Positions 10,339 to 21,709 of a stretch of 64,000 nucleotides of DNA are shown here, piece after piece. The position numbers and the translations under genes were made by a program. Source of the DNA: Vespa crabro (lineage: Eukaryota > Arthropoda > Insecta > Hymenoptera > Vespidae); NCBI RefSeq assembly GCF_910589235.1, contig NC_060956.1, positions 189,001 to 253,000 on the forward strand. Reading direction: 5' to 3'. A model generated the notes under the pieces. That model saw only the letters and a program-made list of their open reading frames with translations, did no database searches and was not told the DNA's origin. Position 1 is the first letter of the stretch. The number at the start of each line of letters is the position of its first letter.

Positions 10339-11276
10339 GGTCTGCGTACACGCGTCGATAAAAGAACACTCGGAAGGGGGGCAAGGAGAGAGAAAGAGTA
10401 AAAAAAGATATATAGCGTGCATTTATACGCGCTAAGAATTCTCAGCCTTAAATAAGAAATCAACGACGAGGATAAACTATAAGAATCTCGTCGTCTTGGC
10501 CGACGCGGGAAAAGTTTGAAACAAGTTGTTGTTCCGATCGTGTACGGGAGTACGTTACGATCGAGAGGATCTCGATACTATTCAGGATCAATCGATCGCA
10601 TCGGGTTACTCGCCGTGTAAAAATAAAGCGCACGAAGATGGAACGGCTCGGTGAATATTATTAAGCGAGAACGTTTATGCGGGATACCGTTTTCGTGATC
10701 GCTCGTGCGAGCATCTCAACGGCGATAAATCTCACGACGTTCGATTAATCTCGACTATAACTTTTTTCCAGAGCTGGAATAGCGCGAGTACATAACGAGA
10801 CATTATTAAAGACCCGTCGTAAACAGGATTTCGTATTTTATATCGCAAATGCGCCAAGAGTAACACCGTGCATATATCGGTACATGGTCGGCTACATCAA
10901 GAATTGTTATACCTAATCATTTTAACGTTAGACATTAATCCAGCTATTTATCAAGCAGAATCGGTCGACTTTCCTCGCGCTCGTTTTTATTCGTAAGCTC
11001 ACGAAATCCTTCCTTCGAGCGGACGGCACGATTTTGAACTCGTGCCTGTTCATCGAAGGGCGTTTACTCGCTTATCCGCTTTGGCGAAACATTAGCTACA
11101 TTTCTTTCCGAGAGAAATAGATCGACGACCCTTCCCGAAGGGTAGAATAAGTATTGCCGTTGGTGCGGGGAGTGTTCTCGCTGCAAGGTAGATAGAGCTA
11201 TTGTGGGCTATTTATGGTCTCGACACCAATGCATTTAGAAAGTGGTTTATCTGTGACGATGGGGGCATGACTCAAC
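10335..11276. other. No gene seen; distinct block at 11150-11276
   Basis: Mostly mixed sequence. The last about 130 bp before the CGTT array has few CGA/TCG words and includes a runt-like AAACCACTT on the minus strand and an AP-1-like TGAGTCA, so it stands out as a possible regulatory element. Confidence 0.4.
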
Positions 11277-11320
11277 CGTTCGTTCGTTCGTTCGTTCGTT
11301 CGTTCGTTCGTTCGTTCGTT
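11277..11320 (+). repeat. (CGTT)11 tetranucleotide array
   Basis: 44 bp of perfect CGTT units. Every unit carries a CpG, so a methylated copy would be expected to mutate quickly. Confidence 0.97.
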
Positions 11321-12387
11321 TAAGCGGTATTAATACCTTTCTAGCACGGTGTGTACGAGATGCCGTGAAAAGAAATCTCCTCGGTCGCACAACGATTCCT
11401 TCGGCCCAACCTCCTAAACACCCGATTACGTCGCAAGTGGATCGTTGGAAAAGGAGTCAACCGCGAAAATCGTCGTTTGCCTTTCCATCGGGTAAACCGA
11501 ACGATTCTTGCGAGGATATATTGCAACGATGGTTATCTAGCGAAACCTTTGAATTTTTCGATATAGATATGGGAATACCGAGCGGAAGCAAAAGAAGATA
11601 ACTTTATTTTTGTTCATCGGTACGAATAGTTTTCTCTGTACTTTAGAATCTTTTTGCTCGCGTTAAGAATTCTTTGTGACAAATTTTCCATAAGAATGGA
11701 AGGAAAGAATGAAAGAGCCATCGACGAATGCGAGCAGCGGTTAGTACATTTGAATGTTGGTCGAAGAAAATGCTTAGATCTCGAGTAAGAAGAAGCACAT
11801 AGCAACGAATCCAAATTCTTAACGACGTATTATCTAAGGGATAATTTCCGCAGACGATAAAACGATCGTTCGGTCGGAAACATTCGTCGCTCTCGCATTT
11901 TTTTTTTTTTACGTCGCTCGAGACTACGTTATTTTTACGGATTTGCCGTTCGGCGTTGGAGTGCGTGCGCATTAATCATTGTCGTTTCGCTACATGGGAG
12001 GTCCGACGCTTAATTTCGGACAATGCAAAGTTCGCGCCGGAAGGAAGAGCATCGACTTTCTTTTTCTTTTTATCGTTAAAGTTGTCCTAGTACGAACGAA
12101 ACCAACCTAGATAGCATCTTCTTTGAGGATCGAGCTTTTCTAATGTTTACCTCGAACAGGAAGCACTTTTTCCCCGTACAATTGTATGGAAAAAAGACGA
12201 AAGCTTTCTTTCTTCTTTTCTCGAAACAACTCTTGTTCGCGTCGTCGTATATAACGAAAAGTAAAGTTCGATTAACGATATTATTATTGGTCGTTAAAAA
12301 ACTAGGAAACATATCTTTGATATCGGCCGATATGTAACTGCGTGCATCGAGAGAATTCCTTTAAACCAACAAAGTTGGCGCACCGTT
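11321..12387. other. No gene seen
   Basis: Open frames of 60-110 codons on both strands lack family features. A T-run is at 11899-11910. Confidence 0.5.
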
Positions 12388-12411
12388 GCCGCCGCCGCCG
12401 CCGCCGCCGCG
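12388..12411 (+). repeat. (GCC)8 trinucleotide
   Basis: 24-bp pure array; the minus strand reads as poly-Ala in one frame. Confidence 0.95.
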
Positions 12412-13597
12412 AAATTAAGCAACCGAGCGAGCGCAATCCATCGATTGCGTCGACGTTCGACCGCGACGATCGTATAACGAGGTTTCACTGAACTAGTTTA
12501 AGTCGTTTCCCGCGATAGCGGTGCAAGGATACGATACACATTCGTCATGTAAATAAAACGGGCAAAGAGCAAAGGAGGAAAAATACATAGATATGTACGG
12601 ATGAGTATTCGTTCCATTCCTTTTTTAACATTTTCCATAGCCTATTTTGACTGAATGTCAAACGTCAAGGGGGGAGATCTTATCCGTGGTCCTTCCGAGG
12701 AGAAATATCTCGACGGTATATATGTCGAAAAACGAAATGCATTCGTTTAACGCGATACGCGTCTCGTCGGTCCACCGTTGTTGTCGTGTTGTGCGCCGAC
12801 CAATAATACATTGTCGTCTGCTAAATCGGTTCCACCTGGCCTGAATAATGTCACTAAAAATACGTGAACTCGTTTATAGAAAGAGTCTCGGAAGCTCTTC
12901 GCCGATGTCAGGGAAAAGGTATCCTATACGATTGGTCTATGCGACGACCCAGCGGTGTTTATTTAAATCAGTGAGATTACGTCAGAAACGTCAGGTAGAT
13001 ATACCGTGTACTGCTGAAAAATATGGAAAGCGAGAAGAGATGGAGGGAGGATGAGAGGCGCAACAAGTTCCTCCGAAAAAAAAAGAAAAAGGATCCGCTT
13101 GTTTGACCTCCCTTCCTCTTTGGCTCGACAGCTACCATTGAACTCGAAACAAAGGTCGCTTCTAACAGGTAGACGACAACGTAGACGCGGGCTAAAGAGT
13201 CAAGGATGCGAGCGCGTAAGCGACGCAAAGCCACGAAGGAAAAAGAAATATTTCTCACGCGTGCGTACGCTCGAAGACGCTCTACGCTTGCTCTTATTCG
13301 TTTGCCAGTAAATCGATTTCTTCTCACTCGTCGATCCATTTCATTCTCCGCCAAAGCATTTTCATTCTCGCGCGCGTGGCGCTAGCTCTTCTTTCTTCTT
13401 GCTCGAGTTAGGATAGCCGGTAGGAGAGAAAGAAGAGAAAAGGACCGTCTTGTTCCTCCACCCTGTTAGCCGGGGTGCGAGAGCACGCGACTACCAGACG
13501 GCAGGTGTTCGAGATTGTTGCACCGAGCAGATGTTGCCGCTTTTCGGTCTCCTTTCCTCGATCCCTCTTTAACTTCTCCGATCTCTTTCTGCAACGG
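12412..13597. other. No gene seen
   Basis: Mixed sequence; an acceptor-like CTTCTAACAG is at about 13160 with no downstream donor. The 125-codon minus frame (12977-13354) contains a poly-Phe stretch from an A-run and is not convincing. Confidence 0.5.
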
Positions 13598-13642
13598 CCT
13601 CCTCCTCCTCCTCCTCCTCCTCCTCCTCCTCCTCCTCCTCCT
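13598..13642 (+). repeat. (CCT)15 trinucleotide
   Basis: 45-bp array; one plus frame reads poly-Pro, which explains the Pro-rich open frame over it. Confidence 0.96.
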
Positions 13643-15213
13643 GCTCTTTCTTCGTTTTCTATGGAAGGAAAGAAATTCTCCCGACTAGTACTTTAGAAGA
13701 GAGTAAAGAGAAGTTTGCCTTTTCTATAGAAATACCAGTTTATTCTACGTCGTAGTTTCGGCCACGCGCGAGCCTCGAGAAACGGACGGTTTTACCGAGT
13801 CCTAACCAAAAGAGTATTCTCCCGTGTTTCTAAGAAGATTGACCGTTCGGCTATGCAAAATGATCTTTATAACGAGGACGATTCTTTTTCAGGATCTTCG
13901 AAGGTTTTTGAAAAGAAGGCGCGCTTGCGAGTTCGTTCGGTTATTTGTTCCTTTCTTAGGAGAGCTCAAGGAATAAGAGCTCGAGCGAACGCACGAAACG
14001 GACAATGGAAAAGGGATCCTCGGGAAAGGTGGTGCCGAGGAACGACAGAGAGAGGGAGAGAGAGATAAAGGCGAACTGTTATTTGAAAAAGTTTTTCGAG
14101 TCGCGCGCATCTGTCTCAGTTTGCGCTCGTCACCCTCGGCGCGCGTGCCTCAGCCCATACACTGCATCTTTCCCCGAATTCCTTTGTCCAAGACGACATT
14201 CCTTTCGCCTATGGTTCTGGCATCGTCATGAATTTAACGATTCCTCTTTAATTTATCTACTCGTCGAAGAAATATACGCATAGTAGCGCGTGACGCGATC
14301 ACGCGAACATATTTTACGAAACAGGAAAGCAAACCTCTCGATCGATCTTCGAAGATCCCCTTCGTGGATCACGCTCTATTAAATCCAGAGCCGCGTACTC
14401 TTGGGTAAGATTGGAAAGTGGTTCCGCGATCTCGAAATATTTTCTGGTCGGCCGAGTGAATCGCAAACAGGCGGATTCTTGGCGTTGCGTATTTAGAAAA
14501 TCGCCCTCTAGTCCCAACTATTTTTCCCCTGTAACCTCTGCGAGAAGGAAAGAAAATTAAAGGAATGAAAAGAGAAATGTTCGGACTGTTACTGGATAGA
14601 ATAAATAATTAAAAGAGTAGAAAAGAAAGGTATAAGATGTAAAAGATATACGTAGAAACGTTGTATATGGAGAACGGAGTAAAAGAGAGATGGGAAATAG
14701 ATTCGACGGGTGAAAGTTTAGATAATGCGTGGGTTCTGAGGCTAGACGATGGAGAGACTGCGTGCCTAACATGGCACGTTGAATCCGTCGGCGGGTGGTG
14801 GGAGGCTGTCGAAGAAAGTGAAAGTGTAGGACCGAGAAGAAAGGATCTTGCTTCTCGCGTCCTTTGGACGTTTTCTTCGTAGCAGAAAGACGGGGCCGCG
14901 ACTCGAACGAGGAGTCCATTTCTTTCTTCTTTCGAGTTTTTGCTAATTCTCCGATCGAATATCCTAAAAGGAAGATGGCGCGTTACTTTGTACCCTTGGA
15001 AATGTATTTTCTTCGAAAGTAAGAGAATGAAAGAATGGTGAATCGAGAGCGATGCGTCTTCGTCAATGTCGTAGCCGCGCCGCTCTCGACAGATCGGGAG
15101 ACAGCTGTCGCAGCCGGAAACGGCGACATCTTGCGAATGTCTCTCGCTATTGAAAGAATTCGTTGCGTGACTCTGGCTATTTTTCACGCGGTTTCGATGT
15201 CTCGCGGCTATCG
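13643..15213. other. No gene seen
   Basis: Includes minus-strand open frames of 120 and 192 codons over 14557-15187 that overlap each other in different frames and are Ser/Leu/Phe rich. No domain is seen. Confidence 0.5.
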
Positions 15214-15234
15214 CTCTCTCTCTCTCTCTCTCTC
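15214..15234 (+). repeat. (CT)n microsatellite, 21 bp
   Basis: Pure tract. Confidence 0.93.
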
Positions 15235-15785
15235 ATAGAGCACTTTTTTGAGAGTTTGCCGAATCGTAGAGCGTACTGTGAGTTGGAATGAAAAGTTTAC
15301 GAATAGGTGACGAAATAGACCGAGCGACGATCGTTATTGTCGATGATTTGAAGGATAAAAGGACACGCTCCGTGTCGTCGCCGAGTTATTATCCATGTGG
15401 CTCCGTTGTTGACGATTCTCGTACGAACCAAGAGGAAGTTTATTTTCCTCGTGGAAAGGAAAGAGATAAGGGAACAATGTTTACGAACGACAAACACGAT
15501 CTAGCGAACGATAGAGCATCATCAGTGACATCTTGTAAACGAGCCAATGTCTTTTCGATGGGAATAAAGAGGAAAGGGTATAAATAAGCAAATGTCGCGT
15601 GACCGGAATCATTTTCCGCGTTCGTCACCGTACGGCCCGTGTCATCCCCTGTGTCTTTTAACTAGACCACAACCTTCTCTCGTCTCATTCTCTTCATCCA
15701 GAAACGAAATAACAATCGTTCGAGCGACTTTTAATGACCACGGCGAACGACAACGGCAGCGGCAGCGGTTGGTCGAGTTTTAAGG

Positions 15786-15890
15786 TTAACGACACTCGTA
15801 GGCTTCTACGACGTAGGATTTTTCGTCGACGTAAATTTCGCCATGAGAATGGGCCAGAGACAGGTGAGCAAAGCCGAGCAGGGCTAGCAT
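15786..15890 (-). CDS. Possible small secreted peptide ORF, 34 codons
   Basis: On the minus strand a pyrimidine tract ends in TTCTTCGTCAG, with the acceptor at 15912. From there the frame is open; seven codons on, ATG at 15890-15888 starts MLALLGFAHLSLAHS, a signal-peptide-like hydrophobic core with a plausible Ala-His-Ser cleavage area. It continues HGEIYVDEKSYVVEAYECR and stops at 15788-15786. At 34 codons it is short for a secreted precursor. It may be a final exon or a chance frame. The opposite strand is also open here (frame reading GFYDVGFFVDVNFAMRMGQ) and carries a strong donor, CAG|GTGAGC, at 15864, so strand assignment is uncertain. Confidence 0.25.
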   Translation of the reverse strand: MLALLGFAHLSLAHSHGEIYVDEKSYVVEAYECR

Positions 15891-15910
15891 AAGGCGAGAG
15901 GTACCGAATC

Positions 15911-16145
15911 TCTGACGAAGAAGGGGGGCCCACGTTGAAAGCCTAACGTAGGCTCGGGGATCTTGGTAGAACGCTAGAACGCAACATCTGTCGGCAGGTG
16001 GCTCGTCTCGGACATGCTCCGTGGCTTGGGCCCTTTGTGCATCCTCTCGTACATCGACCTAGCTCGCTCGAACGTGCACGCAATGCACGTGACCTCGACG
16101 ACCATCGCTTCTGCTCCCGGTCCCGCTACCCCCTCCTCCACAGCC
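15911..16145. other. Repeat-free GC-rich block open on both strands
   Basis: Between 15974 and 16145 the minus strand reads a frame ending MSETSHLPTDVAF, while the plus strand reads a different long frame. It contains a CACGTG E-box near 16085 and an inverted repeat GCCTA/TAGGC near 15942. No family is recognised; a regulatory element or exon is possible. Confidence 0.3.
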
Positions 16146-16164
16146 CTCTCTCTCTCTCTCTCTC
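16146..16164 (+). repeat. (CT)n microsatellite, 19 bp
   Basis: Pure tract. Confidence 0.9.
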
Positions 16165-17515
16165 GCTCCTGCTCCCGTTCCTGTCTACGAACCCTCCGCG
16201 TGCTTCTTAATCCCAAGATCATTCGATAAAAGTTTCCTCCGAAGGAACGAGCGCGCGTTCCTTAACCCCAAGTAATAATTCTCGTGAGAGAAGACCCCCT
16301 TTTCGTACGACCCAGCGCGTAAAACGTTTTCTAAAAATAAAAAGAGGGGATCGAAAAAGAATCGACTAGCGCTCGGCACGTGTCTTCCAAAAGTGATACG
16401 CACTTGGTTGCTTAGATACATTACATACGGATGGTAGATATTTCGAGGATTTATAAATCTTTGAGCTATCTCTCTCGCAATTAGGATCGTAAGAATCTTT
16501 TTTTTCCTTTTTCTTGTACTGAAAATTAATATAGAAGGGACAAAGGTCGAATAAATTCGTGCAAACTTCAATTATGATAATTTTTCTCACTCTTTAGCAA
16601 GGAATACCAAAATAGCGTACCGTTTCGGTCGCTAGCCTTGCATTATCCACCATCCACACAGGCTTTATTATCTGGTTTTGCCATTCCTTGTTATCAAGGT
16701 GGTTGCGTTACAACGTGAAATTTTCCGATCTTGGTCGTAATCGATTGGAATCTGAAAATTTCCGACCGAAAAAGAGAAATGACGAACGACGACGTCGAAT
16801 GATATTATATGAACCGAATGGTAACGTTGTTTCTTCGAGATTCCTCGAAGAAAAAAATTCGTGTTATCGAGTTACACGCGGCGACTGTTTCGGCTTATTC
16901 CGGTTGGGCACAGGTGTGCTCTCTTGTTCCAAGAATTAGGAACGTCGTATTAGTCGACAAAGGAACAGAGAATAACTGAATAACTGCGAAACAATCGGCG
17001 TATTCTTCGACGGTCAGTCGACGAGCGGACATCGTACGGGTAACTCCGAACATAACGATATTATTATACGTATTATACTTGTATGTTGCGTACCGATCTC
17101 TGCAAGTACGAACGTCATTTGTTGGTCGTCACGTTAGTGTTCTTGCTGGTGCATGATGGTGCATAGTAAGAAAGAGAAAAAGTTGAGAGAGAAAAGTGCG
17201 AGAGCGCGCGCGCCTGCTGCTGGCTCGAGCGCGATCAAACCCCTCCTTTGCCAGGACGAAAGCAGCCGGCTTTCGTTTACGGCAGGTGGCACTTTGCGAT
17301 CTTTCTCGATCCTCGCGCGTTGTTCTCTCGTTTACCTGCATACATCGAAGGGACGCGACACGAACGAGGCCTCGCTGCCTGCGGCTCAGCCCCAGGGTTG
17401 TGCCACGAAAAACAGATGCGCTTCTCTCTTTTTCCCTTTTTCTCTTTTTCTTCTTCCTCGGCCCTTCGCGAAAGGAAACATGGCGCGTGCCACGATCTTT
17501 TTCGGAGCACCTGGC
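16165..17515. other. No gene seen
   Basis: AT-rich at 16430-16600, mixed elsewhere. Three overlapping plus frames at 17153-17590 run into the TA/GA hairpin repeat and are not convincing. Confidence 0.5.
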
Positions 17516-17576
17516 CTCTCTCTCTCTCTATATATATATATAGGTGTATATATATATAGAGAGAGAGAGAGAGAGA
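17516..17576. repeat. Composite microsatellite forming a near-perfect hairpin
   Basis: (CT)n at 17516-17528 runs into (TA)7 at 17529-17542. After the spacer GGTG comes (TA)6 at 17547-17558 and (GA)9 at 17559-17576. The two halves are mirror complements, so the whole 61 bp can fold as one long hairpin with a 4-nt loop. Confidence 0.9.
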
Positions 17577-18112
17577 CATCTATCTGTTAACCTCGCGTGC
17601 ACTGATTTTTTTGCCATCGAGCGTTTCGATCGTCAAAAATGATTGTCCGGCGGTCCTCCGTTGTTTATTTGTTTGCATGCAGCTGCTGGTGTCAGCGAAC
17701 CGTGTCGAGATCTCTTGGTCGTTCTTTGTTTACAATTACTCGAGATCGCGATAAGCGAGTAGCTTTTAAAAGTACGGCCCTAAAAAAAAAGAGCTGCGTA
17801 CTTCAAGAACTCTTTAAACGAGATACGGCCACCTGTCTCGTCTCCGTTTAATCGCATGTGCTCGACTCGGTCTTAATCCAAACGGGGAAAAAAAGGGCAG
17901 AGGATGTTTCGTACGGTTAAAAGTCCTTAAAACACTCCATCCACTCTGCCTGCGTGGAATTTTCTCTCGGAAGAAAAATGATCTTTTTGTTAGGTCATTT
18001 CGTAGAAAAATTTTGGAGAAATTGGGTGCGTTCAAGGAACAATGTCCTGGCTGTTTCCTTATTCCTGAATCGAATTTGGACTCTTTGCTCTTGGTTCGCG
18101 TCGTCTCTCTCG

Positions 18113-18146
18113 CACCTGGCAGGTGCAAACGTTGATTCTACACCTG
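18113..18146. promoter_or_regulatory. Cluster of three CACCTG/CAGGTG E-boxes
   Basis: CACCTG at 18113-18118, CAGGTG at 18120-18125 and CACCTG at 18141-18146 fall within 34 bp. These are the core targets of Snail/Scratch/ZEB repressors and of Daughterless-type bHLH dimers. Clustering is seen; binding is inferred. Confidence 0.4.
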
Positions 18147-18834
18147 CCGTTCGCGCCTGCCGTCGGTTCGAACCTTTTCTCCCTCTCGTAATCTTTTCCT
18201 ACGAACCGATGAGGTGTCTTCCAATCTTTGTTTTTTTTTTTTTTTTACGATTATATCGGATTATCGGCATCGCGAGAACGTTCTCCACCGTAATAACGAT
18301 CAGCGAAGACGAATGAGATGGACGAGCCATCAACGTGCGTATATACGTGTATACGGGGCTTTTTTCCTTCCCTTTCCTTTCGCAATAAGTCGTCTCGAGA
18401 GAGGACAATTAAAGATAGAGGAGGGAACGACCATCACGGGGTCGTACGTTGTCGTAGATGGTAGGCAATATAAACGACATGTCCTTGAAAAGATCGAAGC
18501 AGCTCGCGCGACGCTCCTTACGTAACACGACGAATGGTTGCTTCTTCGTTGCTCGATCGGTCCATCATTATCTCTCTGATTCGTCTCGATGAACCGATGC
18601 GATAAAGAAAATATCTTTGCCGATGTAGAAAATCAGCGGGCATGGCGTGCTTGAAATTCCAGATTGCGCAACGTCCTCGAAGATTCGATCGATCGTTGGT
18701 GGAAAAAGTTTCTCGATTGTTTTTTTACTTTAGGATGTGATGCGCCTTAGAGAGAGGCGACGTTTTCACCGAGCTCCGGCTGGCGAGACGTAATGAAAAT
18801 TGAATTACAGTAGGATGTCGCACCGGCTGCCAAT

Positions 18835-18884
18835 CTTCTTCTTCTTCTTCTTCTTCTTCTTTGAGAGAGAGAGAGAGAGAGAGA
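18835..18884 (+). repeat. (CTT)n abutting (GA)n
   Basis: About nine CTT units (18835-18862) change directly into 22 bp of GA (18863-18884). Confidence 0.95.
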
Positions 18885-20978
18885 AAAATGCGCCGTAAGT
18901 TTAGCGCGGAGAAAAGGAGAAGAGGGCATTATGAAATAGGAAAAAGAAACAATTATTATTACCGCGGCACGTCGATTACCAGGCGCCAGACGTTGCGCCG
19001 ATCGCGCACTTTTTACTGCCCCGTCGGCACCTTGCGTAACCGTCGTCCCTCTTGCTCGTCGAGAGTTGCTCCAACTTCCGCGATCTTCGCTTTTCTTCAC
19101 GCGGCGCCGATCCTCCTCTTCTTTTTCGCAGTAGGTATCGTTGGACGTAAAAAAAAAAAAAAGGACGTTCGAAAAGAAGCCATTTCCATAGACGGCGCTA
19201 TATCTTTCCCCCCTCTTGGCACATAAGCCGGGAGGAGCGCGGACGTATTGTACGCTGTGAGGCCAGGAATAAAGATTGATGTCACGGGACGACAAACGGA
19301 TGCTCTTGGCCCGGTTCCCACCGCCTCTACGAACGGCCTCGAGTAATTCTGCGCACGAACAAAACTTAATATCCTCTCTCGTTCGTTCGTCTCTCGAAAA
19401 TCGTTCGAATCTCCTTTTTCCGGCAAATGATGATTTCTTTGGAAAAAAAAACGCCTTTATCGCTTTTCGGAAAATCTAGGTCAGGTTAATTACGCGAATC
19501 GCAAAGATTAGCCGACGTCTTATAGGTACAAGTTCGAGCGTTTTTACGGGAGAACTTTTGGCCGATTATATAGGCACGGGTAATAGCAACAAAAGGAGAT
19601 ATAGACGCGTACTACTAACTAGGCGAGTTTACTACGCCTCGGCTAATCCTTTATGCGTAAAACGTTCGAGTCGCTCGCGAGGGGCTTAATTACTTTTCGG
19701 TATCGGGAACGCGTCTTATGCAACGTTCTACGCTCTATGTTTTACATATGTGTATGTAAATACATGGATATACGCTTGCGATTATTTGGGCGACGTAGTA
19801 CGAGTCCGAGGGAAAAAAGAAAGACTTTGGTTCGAGGGCAAATAGATGTTACGGCAAGGAAACGAGGGCGTCCGTCGATAGCTCACGCCCGTTAATGCTT
19901 TTTATCGTATTGCAGATAAGTGTGAATAATCGGCGCCCCAGCGACGCCGTTGATGGCGTGCGCACGCTCTACGCGCCTCTACCTACGTCGCGTTGGGAAG
20001 TCTTTTATTAAGAGCTAATATTGGCCCGCGGTTATGTAGAACCAGCCATTATCGATAATAAAAGCGATCGCTTTTAGCAACCTCGATCGTATTATTCCCT
20101 AGAAAATCTATCTCCCGCGCCAGTTCCTTTACTTTTTGTACGAACGAACCGACCGAATGTACCAAGTACGATGATGCGTCGGCGATGCGTCCGTAGCTTA
20201 AGCACCTAACTTAACTTTAAAAGTTACTTCGTCAAGGTTAATTAACGGCTTGAAAAAGCTTTTCAACGTCGCAAAGTAATTAAGAAACTTTCATCGACGC
20301 GGAGACTTTTTGTCCGTGCAGCCTCGTCGTTCCACGAGCCTCCTCCTCCCTACGTCATTCACTCTTCCCGTTCCGACTCCTTCGTTCGTAATCGGCGAAA
20401 CGGAATCTTTCCAAAAACAACAACAACTTTTTACGTCGAAAGAATCGTCGAAAGACGTTTCAATGAAAATACACGTGCTCTCATATTCGGCATGAGAGCC
20501 TCGAGAATGGCTCTTTACCTTTCCACGAATAAAGCTTACGTGACTCGCGACCGAAGACGAAATTTCGTAGCCCAAGGTACTACACTACTTGTACTTGTTG
20601 CGCATCTCTGGATTCAGCCGATCCAACATGACGCGTCATCATGTGACGATCGGAAGCTAAAAAGCTAAAACTCGGTTAGCGCCACGTTAATTCGTTCTTA
20701 TTCGCGTCGTGAAAGTAATGAAAGAAGATTAACGACAGGATGGATGGAGAGAAAGAGAGACAGATGGTTTAAGTCGATACGCGGAATCCTCGTGGCACGG
20801 TTTTCCCCCGCAAAGAAACGTCTGTCCTTGGAGCGATATCGCGAGAACACGCGCGCGTGCAATGCCGAAAGAATAGTAGCAACGGCAGCAATAGGAGCAA
20901 GAGTATAACTGCAGCTGAGTCCATGCGTGTCGTCTAGACGAGATTGCAAGAAAGCTGCAGTCGTGGCTGAAGTTTGCT
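18885..20978. other. No gene seen; possible conserved block at 19900-20060
   Basis: The plus frame at 18888-19226 starts with a true ATG and includes a hydrophobic stretch (AIFAFLHAAPILLFFFAVG) and a poly-Lys from an A-run, without a known domain. From 19900 to 20060 the texture is unusually even and repeat-free. Confidence 0.4.
20237..20266. other. Two adjacent palindromes
   Basis: GTTAATTAAC (20237-20246) is a perfect 10-bp palindrome with a homeodomain-type TTAATTAA core. TTGAAAA/TTTTCAA (20250-20256 and 20260-20266) follows 3 bp later. Confidence 0.5.

Positions 20979-21019
<41 letters not shown>
20979..21019 (+). repeat. (TC)n microsatellite, 41 bp
   Basis: One TTT interruption near 20993. 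Confidence 0.95.
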
Positions 21020-21664
21020 TCCCATCTTCTAACGTCTTAAGCCTCTCGTTGATTCCTTTCACACCTCCGCGTCCCTCCCCCCACCACTCCACTCTGTCTT
21101 CCTCTCACCGTCGTCATTATCATCGTTTTCTTCTTCGTTTCATTCTTATATTCCCTCCTCCGTTGCGGGTTCAGATGACATCGCCGTCTGTTGGACATCA
21201 TTGCCGCCAACCCTGTAACTCAAGAACCTCCGTTCTTTCTTCTCTCCTTCATGGTGTGAATAGTCCTTGCGACATCCGGTGCGACTTTCTTACAATGACT
21301 CGGCAATACTGAGTGGTTAAAGGTGGTAGTTAGATAAGCGTTCTATAAGAAACAAAAGGAGACGAATCTTTTTCCTTTCGTTGGGTGCAGGTCTCGCGAC
21401 GTTGCAATTTGTAAATGAAAATGAAATCGCGCGAAATCGTCTCCCGAGAAAGCGAGAAAATTAAAGTTTGGTAAATAATAAAGAGACAACAGCGAGAAAG
21501 TATCGAATGATCGTAAGAGGTAAATAAACCTTTCGCTGTGGCGAATCACATTTTCGACATTTATAACGACGATAATATTTTTGGCGATCCCCGATAAGCG
21601 ATGGCTGCTGAATCATCGCGTCGGCGCCTAAAATTTCGAGTAGGACGAGCCAAACGAGTCGGAA

Positions 21665-21709
21665 TCTCTCTCTCTCTCGGAGGAGGAGGAGGAGGAGGAA
21701 GAGGAGGAG
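21665..21709 (+). repeat. (TC)7 followed by (GGA)n
   Basis: Pyrimidine dinucleotides at 21665-21678 switch to GGA triplets at 21679-21709. Confidence 0.92.

Noticed and set aside
18120..18175. tRNA B-box-like GGTTCGAACC near 18166
   Set aside because: No A-box or cloverleaf upstream at a proper distance.
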